Origin: Planococcus sp. SK3692
GTDB taxonomy: Bacteria > Bacillota > Bacilli > Bacillales_A > Planococcaceae
Reading direction: 5' to 3'
Length of the DNA stretch: 64,000 nt
Assembly (NCBI RefSeq): GCF_028890485.2
Contig: NZ_JARCHV010000001.1
Location: forward strand, 620,001 to 684,000
Of this stretch, positions 54,604-62,771 are shown in pieces. The notes under the pieces are model-generated. The model was not told the origin of the DNA. It made no database searches and worked only from the letters and a program-made list of their open reading frames with translations. Within the stretch, counting starts at the first letter, position 1; each line of letters starts with the position of its first letter. The translations under genes were made by a program, and so were the position numbers.

Positions 54604-57434
54604 GCTTGGATGCTCCTTTCAGGATTCGCCACGTCGATTTGCTGAGCACTTGGCCAAGCTTGCTGCATCGCTTCGTGGCATGTGAAATAAATGAACTGAT
54701 GGCCAGCCTGCAGCTCTTCCACTAATTTTATCACTTGCTGGCTTCTTCGGCGATCAAAATGGACGAACGGGTCATCCATAATGATCGGAAACGGATGGGA
54801 ATCCTTTAAAGAAGCTGCCAGTGCAAAGCGCAGTGCCAAGTATGCCTGCTCTTTCGTCGCCTGGCTGAGTTCGATGACGCGGAAGCGCAAGCCGTCATGG
54901 CGCAGCGCTTCAAAATTCCCTTCCTGGCTAAGCAGCAATCGCACATACTCACCGCCGGTCAATTGGGTGAAGTACGATTCCGAAAGCGTTAGCACTGCTG
55001 GAAGCTTGGTCTCTTTCAATTCATCCATCGTTTGTTTGAACACTTCAACGATTGCGCGGTTGACGGCCCATTCTTTAGCTGCGTCCTGGAACTCCGCTTT
55101 TTTCGCCTCCAGCTCCTGAAGTTTCATCGAATGTCCTTCGTCCGAAAGCAAATGCTTCGTCAACTGAAGTTTTTCCGCCTGTTCTTCCCATAAAGACTGG
55201 CGTTCTTCTTGTAATGCTTTGTATTTTTGCTGAGAACGCTCAATGAATTGTTCTGTATTCTCTTGTGCATCACTGAAGGCAGCTGGTTTTTCCACTTCTC
55301 CGATGGCAGCAAGCTGCGACTCGACTGTTTGCAATTGATCCTGCGCGGACCTTGCTTGTTCCCAGAGCTTAGCAGCGCGGTAAAATGAATCCTCATCTTC
55401 CACTGCCGCCCTTTCAAACAGTTCACCCATCGCTTCAGAAAGCTTGGCCAATCGCTCGGCACATTTTCTGGATTGTTCCGCCAGCTGCTGGTGTTTTTCC
55501 TGCATTTTTTTCGTATTCTGAAGCTTCTGCTGGCGCGCTTCCCATTCAGCACGAAGCACATTGATGACATTGATTGCCGACACTGGCTTGCCGCTTGCAC
55601 CCTGCGCTTGTTCCAACCATGCCTGTCGTTCGCCTTCCAAATATCCGATTTCTTCTGTAATGCGATCCAGCCGGCTAGAGGCTGCCTGCACGTCACGCAA
55701 TTTATCGAATAACGTCAATACGGTGGCTCGTGAAGTTTCTTCCGGAAAACCGAGCGATTTCAGCAAGTGCCGGTATTTCTGCAGCTCCTCGCTGCTGTCT
55801 GTCTGCGGCAACGCAGCAATTCTCTGCTTGCTTGCCTCGATGGCATCAAAACGTTCATCCAGCCCTTTATCGTATTCCGCTAGCCGCGTAAGCAATGCTT
55901 CATATTCCGCTTCTTGCCCATTATAACGCTCTACTAGGTCATCCATGCTGCCGTTCGGTAATTTTCTATCACGCAGCCAGAGCCATGCGGATGCACCGAG
56001 AGCCATGGCGGCAAGTAATCCTGTAAAAGCGTCTGCCGAAACTACAGCGATGATCAAGCCGGCAATTCCGATGGCCCCCAGCAGAAATTGGGCAACGCGG
56101 TTATTCGCACCCGTTCCCTGTTGCCGTTTTTGCTGTGCTTTAGCGAGCGTCAGCTGTGGTTCGATGTCGGCCCATTGTTCTGCGCGCTGCCGCTGTTCTT
56201 CGGGTGGCTCTGCTTCAAGGTATTGCTTTAAAGCGTGCTCCGCTTCTGACAGCCGCTGACGCTCTTCTACCAAGCGGCGCTGCCTGAAAGCTTGTTCTTG
56301 TTCAGCCGTTTGGAGCGCATCCAAGACGGTCTTCAATCGCTCTTCCTGTTCAAGCGAAGCATCAGAGAGCAGCGCCTGCTCTTGTGTCATGCCGCATAAT
56401 TTCAATAAGCGCCCGAGTTCATCCAGTAACCGGTTGCGTTCTTCTTGTTTCACTTTCAATGAAGAATTCATCTGGTGCCATTCGGCTTCGCGCCCGAGCA
56501 GATCCGATAGTGAATCCGTTTCAGGCAGCTCACCGGCCGGCTCTAAACGGTCGAGTTCATTTTTCAGAAAAGCTGCTTCGGCCTGTAATTCGTTTTTCTG
56601 GTCAAGCAGGCGCTCATATTGACGGATCCCTGATTCCGGGAAATTCACCGGGCCGTTTTCCGCCAAGCGCTCGAGTTGCTGCTTGCGCGCCAACAACGGG
56701 GCTGCTTGCTGCCATTTCTCTGCTTCTTTGATGCTTTGTGCAAGAGTCCTTTCCGCATGGCCAAGCTCCGCCAAGCGCTGTTTGATCTGCTCTAGCCGCT
56801 CGGTCGCCGGCCGGAAAGTATCTGCCCGAAGTTTGTATTCGCGCAGCTCCTTTTCCAGCTCCCGAAGCTCTTCGGTCAAGCGGTTAATGAGCGGCAACTT
56901 TCCTGCTTTCTTGAACAGTTCGCCCATTTCGCGTTCGAGCTGGCTTTCCATTTTTCCGGCATGATCGACACCGGCAGTCCCCGAAGATAACAGTGTGCGT
57001 GTCAGCTCCTGCTCAGTCATTTGGTCGAGATGTTGCAGTTCGTGGACAGAGAACGAATAAATCGCTTCATAAGAAGCTCTATCATATCCTCTTAATAGCT
57101 CCGAAAGTTCCGCCTCGCCCCCGCGGCGCCCGTCTTCAAACCACAGCGTCACATCGCCTGCCGATTTGCCGGCGATCCGCTCGATCACGACACGGCCATA
57201 AACAGGGTCGCTCAGCTGCAGCTGGCCACCGTATTTGCCTCCTGCTTTCGGTTCGTAGCGCTTATGCAACTGGCTGCGTGCCGAAAAGCCAAAGAGCATC
57301 TGCAAGATGAATTGCTGGATGGTCGTTTTGCCCGCTTCATTCATTCCGTAGAAAACGGCGATCGGTTTGTTGAGCTCGATGGTCCTGTTTTCGTGGCGGC
57401 CAAAACCGTAAATGATCAGTTTTTCTAGTTTCAT
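54600..57434 (-). CDS. yhaN: SbcC/Rad50-like ATPase YhaN with central membrane hairpin
   Basis: This 944-residue SMC-like ATPase is the partner of the YhaO nuclease. Walker [10 protein letters not shown] lies at residues 30-38; the C-terminal half-site has [17 protein letters not shown] and Walker [17 protein letters not shown] near 855-895. Two long coiled coils (about 165-435 and 500-800) flank a hydrophobic pair at about 448-488 ([19 protein letters not shown], then [14 protein letters not shown]) with a short turn. A CxxC zinc hook is not seen; the membrane hairpin takes its place. ATGA overlaps tie it to yhaO and yhaM. Confidence 0.9.
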   Translation of the reverse strand: MKLEKLIIYGFGRHENRTIELNKPIAVFYGMNEAGKTTIQQFILQMLFGFSARSQLHKRYEPKAGGKYGGQLQLSDPVYGRVVIERIAGKSAGDVTLWFEDGRRGGEAELSELLRGYDRASYEAIYSFSVHELQHLDQMTEQELTRTLLSSGTAGVDHAGKMESQLEREMGELFKKAGKLPLINRLTEELRELEKELREYKLRADTFRPATERLEQIKQRLAELGHAERTLAQSIKEAEKWQQAAPLLARKQQLERLAENGPVNFPESGIRQYERLLDQKNELQAEAAFLKNELDRLEPAGELPETDSLSDLLGREAEWHQMNSSLKVKQEERNRLLDELGRLLKLCGMTQEQALLSDASLEQEERLKTVLDALQTAEQEQAFRQRRLVEERQRLSEAEHALKQYLEAEPPEEQRQRAEQWADIEPQLTLAKAQQKRQQGTGANNRVAQFLLGAIGIAGLIIAVVSADAFTGLLAAMALGASAWLWLRDRKLPNGSMDDLVERYNGQEAEYEALLTRLAEYDKGLDERFDAIEASKQRIAALPQTDSSEELQKYRHLLKSLGFPEETSRATVLTLFDKLRDVQAASSRLDRITEEIGYLEGERQAWLEQAQGASGKPVSAINVINVLRAEWEARQQKLQNTKKMQEKHQQLAEQSRKCAERLAKLSEAMGELFERAAVEDEDSFYRAAKLWEQARSAQDQLQTVESQLAAIGEVEKPAAFSDAQENTEQFIERSQQKYKALQEERQSLWEEQAEKLQLTKHLLSDEGHSMKLQELEAKKAEFQDAAKEWAVNRAIVEVFKQTMDELKETKLPAVLTLSESYFTQLTGGEYVRLLLSQEGNFEALRHDGLRFRVIELSQATKEQAYLALRFALAASLKDSHPFPIIMDDPFVHFDRRRSQQVIKLVEELQAGHQFIYFTCHEAMQQAWPSAQQIDVANPERSIQA

Positions 57435-58645
57435 CGCTGGTCCCCCAATGCCATCATCTTACGGACTTTCGCTTGTGCTTCCGCCCTCAGTTCCTCTTGC
57501 AGTGCGTCGTCCAGCTGCGGCAAGAAACGACCGCTTTTGGGATGGTTGTAAAGTTCCTTTAGCGCCTGTTTCCAGACGTCTGCCCCCCAGTTTTCCAAGC
57601 GGCTTGCAAGCTGTTTTCCAAAAGGCGATAACTCCTCTGATAGGACATTCCTATCCAGTTGTATCTTGGAAACATGGACAAACCTCTCCCCCTCACTAAG
57701 TGCTTCACGAAAAGCATACATAAGCTCTGCCGGGGGGATCTCTTCAAGCATATGAATCGTTGCTTCATCCAAATTTTGGAGTTCTAGTTCTGCTACGAGC
57801 GCCTCAGCATCATGCGCTTGGAGCTGCTCATTGGCAATATTAAATAATTCATTCATATGCTGAACACTGCTGCAATCGACACTGATTCGATCAAAGCGCA
57901 CCGCTTCCGCCGCAATGAATTCCAGCTCGGGATGGCCATCCGTCAGCACGACATCATAGAAGCCTTTAGGGCCGGATTCTTTCCTATTTCGCCCTTGCAG
58001 ATTCCCAGGATAGACAATCGGTGGGTCCATTGATAACTGCTGCCGTTTATGGATGTGGCCAAGCGCCCAATAATCGTAGTTTTTGGCTAGTAATTGCTCT
58101 TTGCGAAACGGTGCGTATACGGCGTGCTCTGTATCACTTTCCTCAGAACCGTGGAGCATCCCGATTTGAATGACGCCGGACTCTTTACTTGGATAATGTT
58201 CAATCATCGATTCTGTTACATGCCGGCGGCCGTAGCTAAACCCGGCAATTTTCACCGTTGTGCCACTCACTTCTAACGCAATATTTTCTACGCTGTCCTG
58301 AAACACATGGACATTTGACGGCAATTCAAAACTAGCCGCACCCCCACTTAAATGATCGTGGTTGCCATGGCTTAAAAAAACGGGAATGCCCGCTTCCTCT
58401 AATTGCTCCATGCCTTGCTGAAAACGATGCTGCGCGCGTAAGTTGCGATCTTCTCCGTCATAGACGTCACCGACAATCAATAAAAAATCTGGCCGGGTTT
58501 CGAGTGTGTAGGAAATCAACCGTTCAAAAGCGGCCACTGTGCTATTTTGCAATATTTTCCATTGTTCAGTACCGAGACCTCGCATGCCGCTAAACGGGCT
58601 GCCGAGATGCAAATCAGCGCTGTGGATAAATCGAATGCTTGCCAT
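57431..58645 (-). CDS. yhaO: SbcD/Mre11-like DNA exonuclease YhaO
   Basis: This 404-residue calcineurin-like phosphoesterase has all Mre11 motifs in order: HSADLHLGSPF (I), LIVGDVYDGEDRN (II), FLSHGNHDHLSGG (III), IGMLHGSEES (IV) and WALGHIHKRQ (V). The C-terminal region is helical and probably contacts YhaN. It opens the yhaONM operon. A LexA-type box at 58666-58679 suggests DNA-damage induction, as reported for this operon in B. subtilis. The ATG follows AGGGG. Confidence 0.94.
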   Translation of the reverse strand: MASIRFIHSADLHLGSPFSGMRGLGTEQWKILQNSTVAAFERLISYTLETRPDFLLIVGDVYDGEDRNLRAQHRFQQGMEQLEEAGIPVFLSHGNHDHLSGGAASFELPSNVHVFQDSVENIALEVSGTTVKIAGFSYGRRHVTESMIEHYPSKESGVIQIGMLHGSEESDTEHAVYAPFRKEQLLAKNYDYWALGHIHKRQQLSMDPPIVYPGNLQGRNRKESGPKGFYDVVLTDGHPELEFIAAEAVRFDRISVDCSSVQHMNELFNIANEQLQAHDAEALVAELELQNLDEATIHMLEEIPPAELMYAFREALSEGERFVHVSKIQLDRNVLSEELSPFGKQLASRLENWGADVWKQALKELYNHPKSGRFLPQLDDALQEELRAEAQAKVRKMMALGDQR

Positions 58646-58665
58646 CGTGATCCCCTTTTCAAAAG

Positions 58666-58679
58666 CGAATATTTGTTCT
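58666..58679 (-). promoter_or_regulatory. LexA-type SOS box of yhaONM
   Basis: CGAATATTTGTTCT fits CGAACRNRYGTTYC with a few mismatches, keeping GAA-N5-GTTC. It is 21 bp upstream of the yhaO start; a TAAGAT -10 (complement of 58680-58685) overlaps it closely. Confidence 0.55.
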
Positions 58680-58701
58680 TATCTTACCATTTCTGCGAGC
58701 G

Positions 58702-58736
58702 AAAAAAAACTGCCTGCGGCAACTTCCCGCAAGCAG
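58702..58736 (-). terminator. Terminator of the yhaQP operon
   Basis: CTGCTTGCGG/CCGCAGGCAG stem (one G-T pair) with a minus-strand T8, 9-40 bp after the yhaP stop. Confidence 0.8.
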
Positions 58737-58744
58737 CATGTTCA

Positions 58745-59995
58745 TTATTTTTCGTTGCCAAGCTTGATTGCCCGGCGGATATCTTTCAAGGATTGTGAAG
58801 AACCGTACATCAACACGCCGCCGCGGTAAACGCGGGCGCCGAACCAGCCCAGTATGCCGATCGTCAACAGCATGATCGCGATCGACAAGAGCGGCTCCCA
58901 TAACGGAATGTCGAGCAGTCCGACACGTAAGAACATGACGAGCGGCGCAAAAAACGGGATATAGGAAGCGATTGTTACATAACCTGCTTCCGGCATGGAA
59001 ATGCCCGAGAACGCGATGAAAGAGGCAATGATGATCAAAATCATCATCGGCAGCATCAACTGCTGAACGTCTTCTGTCCGGCTGACAAGCGAGCCGAGCA
59101 ATGCCGCAAGCACGGCGTAAAGGAAATAGCCCAGCAAAAAGAACAGGATGGCGTAGAAGAAGGTGCTGAACTTCACTTCGGAAAAGCCCATGACGCTAAA
59201 TACACCTTCCGTCAGGTCCGAGCCCGAACTTTGGATGGCCAAATATCCGGCAAGGGCGAAAATCATCATCTGCAAAATACCGAGCGAGCCGATGCCTACA
59301 ATTTTCGCAAACATATGCTTGACTGGTGAAACGCTGGAAATCAAGATTTCCATGACGCGTGAGGATTTTTCGTTCGCTACTTCCATAGCGATCATATTCG
59401 GATAGTAAATGACCGCGATATAGATGACCATGATCAGGATATAGACCAGGCCGCGCGCTTGGCTTAATTCTTCCTGAGATTTGGAAGACTCGGCAAGCGC
59501 TTGACGTTCCATTTCAACCGGCGCAAACAACTGGGCAAGCTCTGTTTCTTCGAGCTCCAGCTGCTCGGCAACCTGTGCCGTCTGGAGACTCTGTAGCGCA
59601 TTTTCCAGCTCAGCGGCTTGAGCGGATTCAGTTGCAGACTCCGCTACATAACGGGCAGTGATCCCATCAGCGCCCCCAAGAACCAGATAAGCGTCCATCT
59701 CGCCTGCTTCCACATCCGACCTCAATTGTTCTTCAGAAAGCGTACTCGCTTCTAGTTGAATGGCGCTGTCTTGCTGGTCGAGCTGCGCTTGCAAGGCTTG
59801 CGTGTACTGTCCTGTTTCATCCACCACTTGAAGTGTTTGCTGCGAACTGTCATCTCCATCGAATGAATCGATGATGGACGGTAAATTGGCCAACAGGAAA
59901 AAAGATGCCACAACCACGAGCGTGGTAATCATGAACGATTTCGTCATCGCTTTCGTTTTGAATGCCTGTTTGAAAATGATCCAGAAACTATACAT
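58745..59995 (-). CDS. ABC-2 type transporter permease (NatB/YhaP-like)
   Basis: This 416-residue permease has one N-terminal transmembrane helix (about 18-37), a large Gln/Glu/Ala-rich extracellular domain (about 40-190), and a block of five to six helices (about 195-405). This is the NatB/YhaP layout of sodium or toxin efflux ABC exporters. The start at ATG 59993-59995 follows AAGGTGGG. It overlaps the ATPase gene by 8 bp. The substrate is unknown. Confidence 0.88.
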   Translation of the reverse strand: MYSFWIIFKQAFKTKAMTKSFMITTLVVVASFFLLANLPSIIDSFDGDDSSQQTLQVVDETGQYTQALQAQLDQQDSAIQLEASTLSEEQLRSDVEAGEMDAYLVLGGADGITARYVAESATESAQAAELENALQSLQTAQVAEQLELEETELAQLFAPVEMERQALAESSKSQEELSQARGLVYILIMVIYIAVIYYPNMIAMEVANEKSSRVMEILISSVSPVKHMFAKIVGIGSLGILQMMIFALAGYLAIQSSGSDLTEGVFSVMGFSEVKFSTFFYAILFFLLGYFLYAVLAALLGSLVSRTEDVQQLMLPMMILIIIASFIAFSGISMPEAGYVTIASYIPFFAPLVMFLRVGLLDIPLWEPLLSIAIMLLTIGILGWFGARVYRGGVLMYGSSQSLKDIRRAIKLGNEK

Positions 59996-60890
59996 GCACG
60001 CGTCCCACCTTTTCGATGAAGATCTCTTCGAGGCTTGGTTCTTCCAATGCAAACTGGCGCACCGGGCCGAGCTCTAAAGCACGGGCAAGCAAGGTTTGGC
60101 CGACCGCTTCATCGGCAATGCGGAACACACCGCCACCTCGCTGTTCCGTAAATTTCTCGACGCCCGGCAATTCACTAAGCGCCGTGATATCGGCGTCACT
60201 GTGGATACGGACGTTTTGTTTGCCGAATGTGCGTTTCACTTCCCGTATCGACCCATGGACGACAAGTTTCCCTTTGTCCAAGATACTCATATCGTCGCAT
60301 AATTCTTCGACATGATCCATGCGGTGGCTTGAAAAGACAATCGTCGCCCCTTGCTTTTGAAAATCGAGTATCGCTTTTTTCAGCATTTCCACATTGACAG
60401 GATCCAGCCCGGAAAACGGCTCATCCAGAATCAATAGTTTCGGGTTATGTAGGAGAGACGCAATCAACTGGATTTTTTGCTGATTGCCTTTCGATAATTC
60501 TTCCACTTTCTTATTGGCGTAATGGGGCACTTCAAAGCGCTCCAGCCAATCCTTTGCGCCTTGCTCGGCTTGTTTTTTGTCCATACGCCGCAGCCTCGCC
60601 AAATAAACGAGCTGGTCTTGCACTTTCATCTTTGGATACAAGCCACGCTCTTCCGGTAAATAGCCGATATCCGGGCTGTCTGCGTAGCTGATGCGGCGGC
60701 CCTGCCACAACACCTCGCCTTGTGTCGGCGTAAGAAGCCCGAGCGCCATGCGGAAGGTCGTCGTCTTGCCGGCCCCGTTCGCGCCAAGAAAGCCGTGCAT
60801 CTGCCCTTCGGCTACATCGAGGGAGATATCGTCTACAGCTGTAAAATCGCCAAATTGTTTTGTGGCATTTTTAATCGATAAAGTCATCAT
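59988..60890 (-). CDS. ABC transporter ATP-binding protein (NatA/YhaQ-like)
   Basis: This 300-residue ATPase has Walker A GANGAGKTT, a Q-loop-type GYLPEERGLYPKM, signature ELSKGNQQKIQLI, Walker B LLILDEPFSGLD and an H-loop FSSHRMDH. The C-terminal 80 residues form the DUF4162-type regulatory domain common in this class. It pairs with the YhaP-like permease. It has the ATG pair at 60888-60890 and 60885-60887, either of which could be used. Confidence 0.92.
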   Translation of the reverse strand: MMTLSIKNATKQFGDFTAVDDISLDVAEGQMHGFLGANGAGKTTTFRMALGLLTPTQGEVLWQGRRISYADSPDIGYLPEERGLYPKMKVQDQLVYLARLRRMDKKQAEQGAKDWLERFEVPHYANKKVEELSKGNQQKIQLIASLLHNPKLLILDEPFSGLDPVNVEMLKKAILDFQKQGATIVFSSHRMDHVEELCDDMSILDKGKLVVHGSIREVKRTFGKQNVRIHSDADITALSELPGVEKFTEQRGGGVFRIADEAVGQTLLARALELGPVRQFALEEPSLEEIFIEKVGRVHV

Positions 60891-60947
60891 TCATGTCCCC
60901 TTTCCTCTTTTATATACGGCAGCCAAGCCGAAATGTTTCAAATTTGC

Positions 60948-60996
60948 AGGACATTTCCATGTAAACCCTTTATACTTAAACTGAATAACCGTTCAG
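60948..60996 (+). promoter_or_regulatory. yhzD promoter with palindrome at the start site
   Basis: -35 AGGACA (60948-60953), 17 bp, -10 TATACT (60971-60976). CTGAATAACCGTTCAG (60981-60996) has perfect 5-bp arms and would cover the transcription start, as a repressor site would. Confidence 0.45.
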
Positions 60997-61011
60997 AAAG
61001 GGGTGCCGAAT

Positions 61012-61197
61012 ATGAGAACGTATAAACTGACTGCTTTCGAAAAAACCGGCGAATTGATTACAGAAGAAACTTTCACAGCAGAGACTGACGATGAGGCGAA
61101 AGAAAAAGGCCTTGCGCTGCTCGAAGAAAAAGCGCTAACCCAAAAAACTCACCGGCTCGCATCTCCAGCCGGCAAACTTCTATTGTTCCATACCTAA
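61012..61197 (+). CDS. yhzD: YhzD-like small protein
   Basis: This 61-residue acidic protein of the YhzD family has a beta-strand-rich MRTYKLTAFEKTGELITEET start, a helix (DDEAKEKGLALLEEKAL) and a basic end. The family is found only next to yhaR/yhaQ in Bacillales, and its function is unknown. The ATG at 61012 is chosen because AAAGGGG lies 8 nt upstream; a GTG at 61003 lies within that spacing. A terminator follows the stop. Confidence 0.85.
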   Translation: MRTYKLTAFEKTGELITEETFTAETDDEAKEKGLALLEEKALTQKTHRLASPAGKLLLFHT

Positions 61198-61226
61198 AAA
61201 AACACGACCGCGGTCGTGTTTTTTCT
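61196..61226 (+). terminator. Terminator of yhzD
   Basis: Perfect palindrome ACACGACCGCGGTCGTGT (61202-61219) followed by TTTTTTC. Confidence 0.85.
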
Positions 61227-61241
61227 TTTGGTCCATTTTTG

Positions 61242-61279
61242 CTAAAAAAAAGAATGGCGGGTTTCCGCCATTCTTTTCA
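61242..61279 (-). terminator. Distal terminator-like hairpin copy with T-run (yhaR side)
   Basis: Stem GAATGGCGG/CCGCCATTC, loop gttt, followed on the minus strand by T8. It looks like the complete terminator that originally served yhaR, now 264 bp beyond its stop. Confidence 0.7.
61250..61279. repeat. 30-bp direct repeat, copy 1
   Basis: Identical to 61516-61545 over 30 bp (AAGAATGGCGGGTTTCCGCC, continuing to TTCA). Copy 1 carries the T-run, copy 2 carries the yhaR stop codon; together they bracket 236 bp of noncoding DNA. Confidence 0.9.
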
Positions 61280-61515
61280 AAGTGTTGAAGAAGTTCGTGT
61301 TCCACTATGAATAATAAGGAGATCATATATCCTATATTCAAAATCAATGATCTGTCTAAGTATTTGGAGAAGCGTTTGCTCGACTCCAGTGGATCAGCGA
61401 GACGACCGAGCCCCCGCAAGGCGCACAGCGACTGAGGAGGCTTGGGCGCGAGCCCACGGAAAGCGAGCAATAAGCTTCGGAAAATACGTCTTCTAACCTT
61501 TCTCGACAGCCTGTG
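61280..61515. repeat. Noncoding insert with a GC-rich REP/MITE-like element
   Basis: This 236-bp stretch has no gene. The core at about 61360-61487 has imperfect terminal inverted repeats: left GTATTTGGAGAAGC...TTGCTCG (61360-61382), right arm its near-complement (61464-61487). The middle is GC-rich (GACGACCGAGCCCCCGCAAG, then GAGGAGGCTTGGGCGCGAGC). It resembles a dispersed intergenic repeat family I recall from Bacillales genomes. Copy number cannot be seen here. Confidence 0.6.
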
Positions 61516-61545
61516 AAGAATGGCGGGTTTCCGCCATTCTTTTCA
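61516..61545. repeat. 30-bp direct repeat, copy 2, overlapping the yhaR stop
   Basis: Second copy of the hairpin sequence of 61250-61279, starting with the yhaR TGA on the minus strand. It lacks the T-run, so it is a weak terminator alone. Confidence 0.9.
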
Positions 61546-62322
61546 TTTCCCTTTAAAAGCAGGTGTGCGCTTTTCGACGAAGGCTTGTATGCCTTCGAGG
61601 TGATCTGCCGTTTTGCGCATGGCCGATTGTCCCGCCGCTTCACCTGCCAATACTTCATCCAACTCGGAAAGCTTCAGTCCGTGCAGGATTTCTTTCGATC
61701 TTAACATCGCTGCAACCGGGGCAGCGAGCAGTTCGTGGGCGTACTTCTCCGCCTGCTCCAAGCCCCTGCCTTCCGCCGTCACTTCTTCGATCAAGCCTTT
61801 AGCGAGGGCATCGTGCGCTTTCAATACTTGCCCCGCCCAAATCAATTGCTTCGCCCTTGGCACACCGACACGCTCTTTCAGGAAGAAATGGCCGCCTCCG
61901 TCCGGGATGAGCCCGATGCCGATGAAATTCATCGCCAATTTGCTGCTTTCTTCTGCCACCACATAGTCGCAGGCAAGCGCCATGCTAAAGCCAAGCCCTG
62001 CAGACGCGCCGTGCACAGCCGCAATCGTTACTTGCGGGAGCGTATAAAGTGCTTTTGCCAGGCGGCTGACATCTTCCATGACCGCATCGATATCCATTGG
62101 ATTGTCGGGATTGACCATTTCCTTGATATCGCCTCCGGCAGAAAATGCCCGCCCTGCCCCGTGAATGATCAGTACATGCACCGAATGGTCATTTTTCAAG
62201 CTTTCAAAGCAATCCGCGAGTTCCCCCATCATTTTCGCGTTCATTGCATTCATTGAATCCGGACGGTTCAGCACCAAATACGCCAAACGCCCCTCTTTTT
62301 TTAACATAATTGTTTGATACAT
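61543..62322 (-). CDS. Enoyl-CoA hydratase/isomerase family protein YhaR-like
   Basis: This 259-residue crotonase-fold protein has the oxyanion-hole segments (FSAGGDIKEM and HGASAGLGFSMALACD), but the two hydratase glutamates are missing: the first position reads GLGFSMA and the second FIGIGLIPDGGGHFFL. The Asp in LIPDGGG is as in PaaG/isomerase-type members, so isomerase or another activity is more likely than hydration. The start is ATG 62320-62322 with AAGGGGTG 10 nt upstream, inside a large hairpin. A FadR-like palindrome precedes it. It is homologous by position to B. subtilis yhaR. Confidence 0.88.
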   Translation of the reverse strand: MYQTIMLKKEGRLAYLVLNRPDSMNAMNAKMMGELADCFESLKNDHSVHVLIIHGAGRAFSAGGDIKEMVNPDNPMDIDAVMEDVSRLAKALYTLPQVTIAAVHGASAGLGFSMALACDYVVAEESSKLAMNFIGIGLIPDGGGHFFLKERVGVPRAKQLIWAGQVLKAHDALAKGLIEEVTAEGRGLEQAEKYAHELLAAPVAAMLRSKEILHGLKLSELDEVLAGEAAGQSAMRKTADHLEGIQAFVEKRTPAFKGK

Positions 62323-62326
62323 AAGA

Positions 62327-62386
62327 AAAAGACACCCCTTCGTAAAAAATGAATTAGCATTCATCTTTACGTATTCGGTGTCTTTT
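62327..62386 (-). promoter_or_regulatory. 60-nt nested hairpin containing the yhaR RBS and a FadR-like box
   Basis: Three collinear perfect arms pair around one centre: AAAAGACACC/GGTGTCTTTT, CGTAAA/TTTACG and ATGAAT/ATTCAT (22 pairs). On the minus strand a T-run follows the last arm, so it may end yheBA transcription. The SD AAGGGGTG lies in the 3' arm. The inner part resembles TGAATGANTANTCATTCA with several mismatches. Confidence 0.6.
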
Positions 62387-62410
62387 CCGTAAACCCTTTT
62401 TTTGCTTAAA

Positions 62411-62758
62411 TTACATGCTTTCGTAAAGTGATTGAACCGGCTTGATCAATACGCGGTTCACTTCTTCGATCATCTGGCTAAGACCCATTTCAGCTTCGAG
62501 CATAGACAAGATTTTCGGGTTTTCCTGAGCGGCTTGTGCTGTCGCTTGAGCGCCCATCATTTCTTCTTCCGTGATTTCTTCGCCTTGCTGCTGCTTTTGC
62601 TGCAATGTAACTTGCAAATCGCGGAATTTCTTGAACAATTCGTTTGCTTCGTTGTCAGCTGTTACTTCGGCAACTGCCTGTTCGAGTTTTTGGAATTCCT
62701 CTGTTGAACGGAATGTTGATTCCAATTTGTTAATGTCGTCATAAATGTTTACTGCCAT
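62411..62758 (-). CDS. yheA: YlbF/YmcA-family protein YheA
   Basis: A 115-residue all-helical cytosolic protein of the YlbF (UPF0342) family, with two long helices (about 15-60 and 65-112): QKLEQAVAEVTADNEANELF and a Gln-rich turn QQKQQQGEEITEEEMM. Family members YlbF and YmcA work with RNase Y in B. subtilis; YheA itself has no established role. AGAGGAGAG precedes the ATG. It lies 13 bp after yheB, so the two are likely one operon. Confidence 0.9.
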   Translation of the reverse strand: MAVNIYDDINKLESTFRSTEEFQKLEQAVAEVTADNEANELFKKFRDLQVTLQQKQQQGEEITEEEMMGAQATAQAAQENPKILSMLEAEMGLSQMIEEVNRVLIKPVQSLYESM

Positions 62759-62771
62759 GTAAATCTCTCCT

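Noticed and set aside
61180-61658. Two minus-strand frames (96 and 100 codons) across the yhzD-yhaR gap
   Set aside because: They translate terminator hairpins and the GC-rich repeat element. The repeated GNEKNGGNPPFF-like peptide comes from the duplicated 30-bp hairpin, not from a protein domain.
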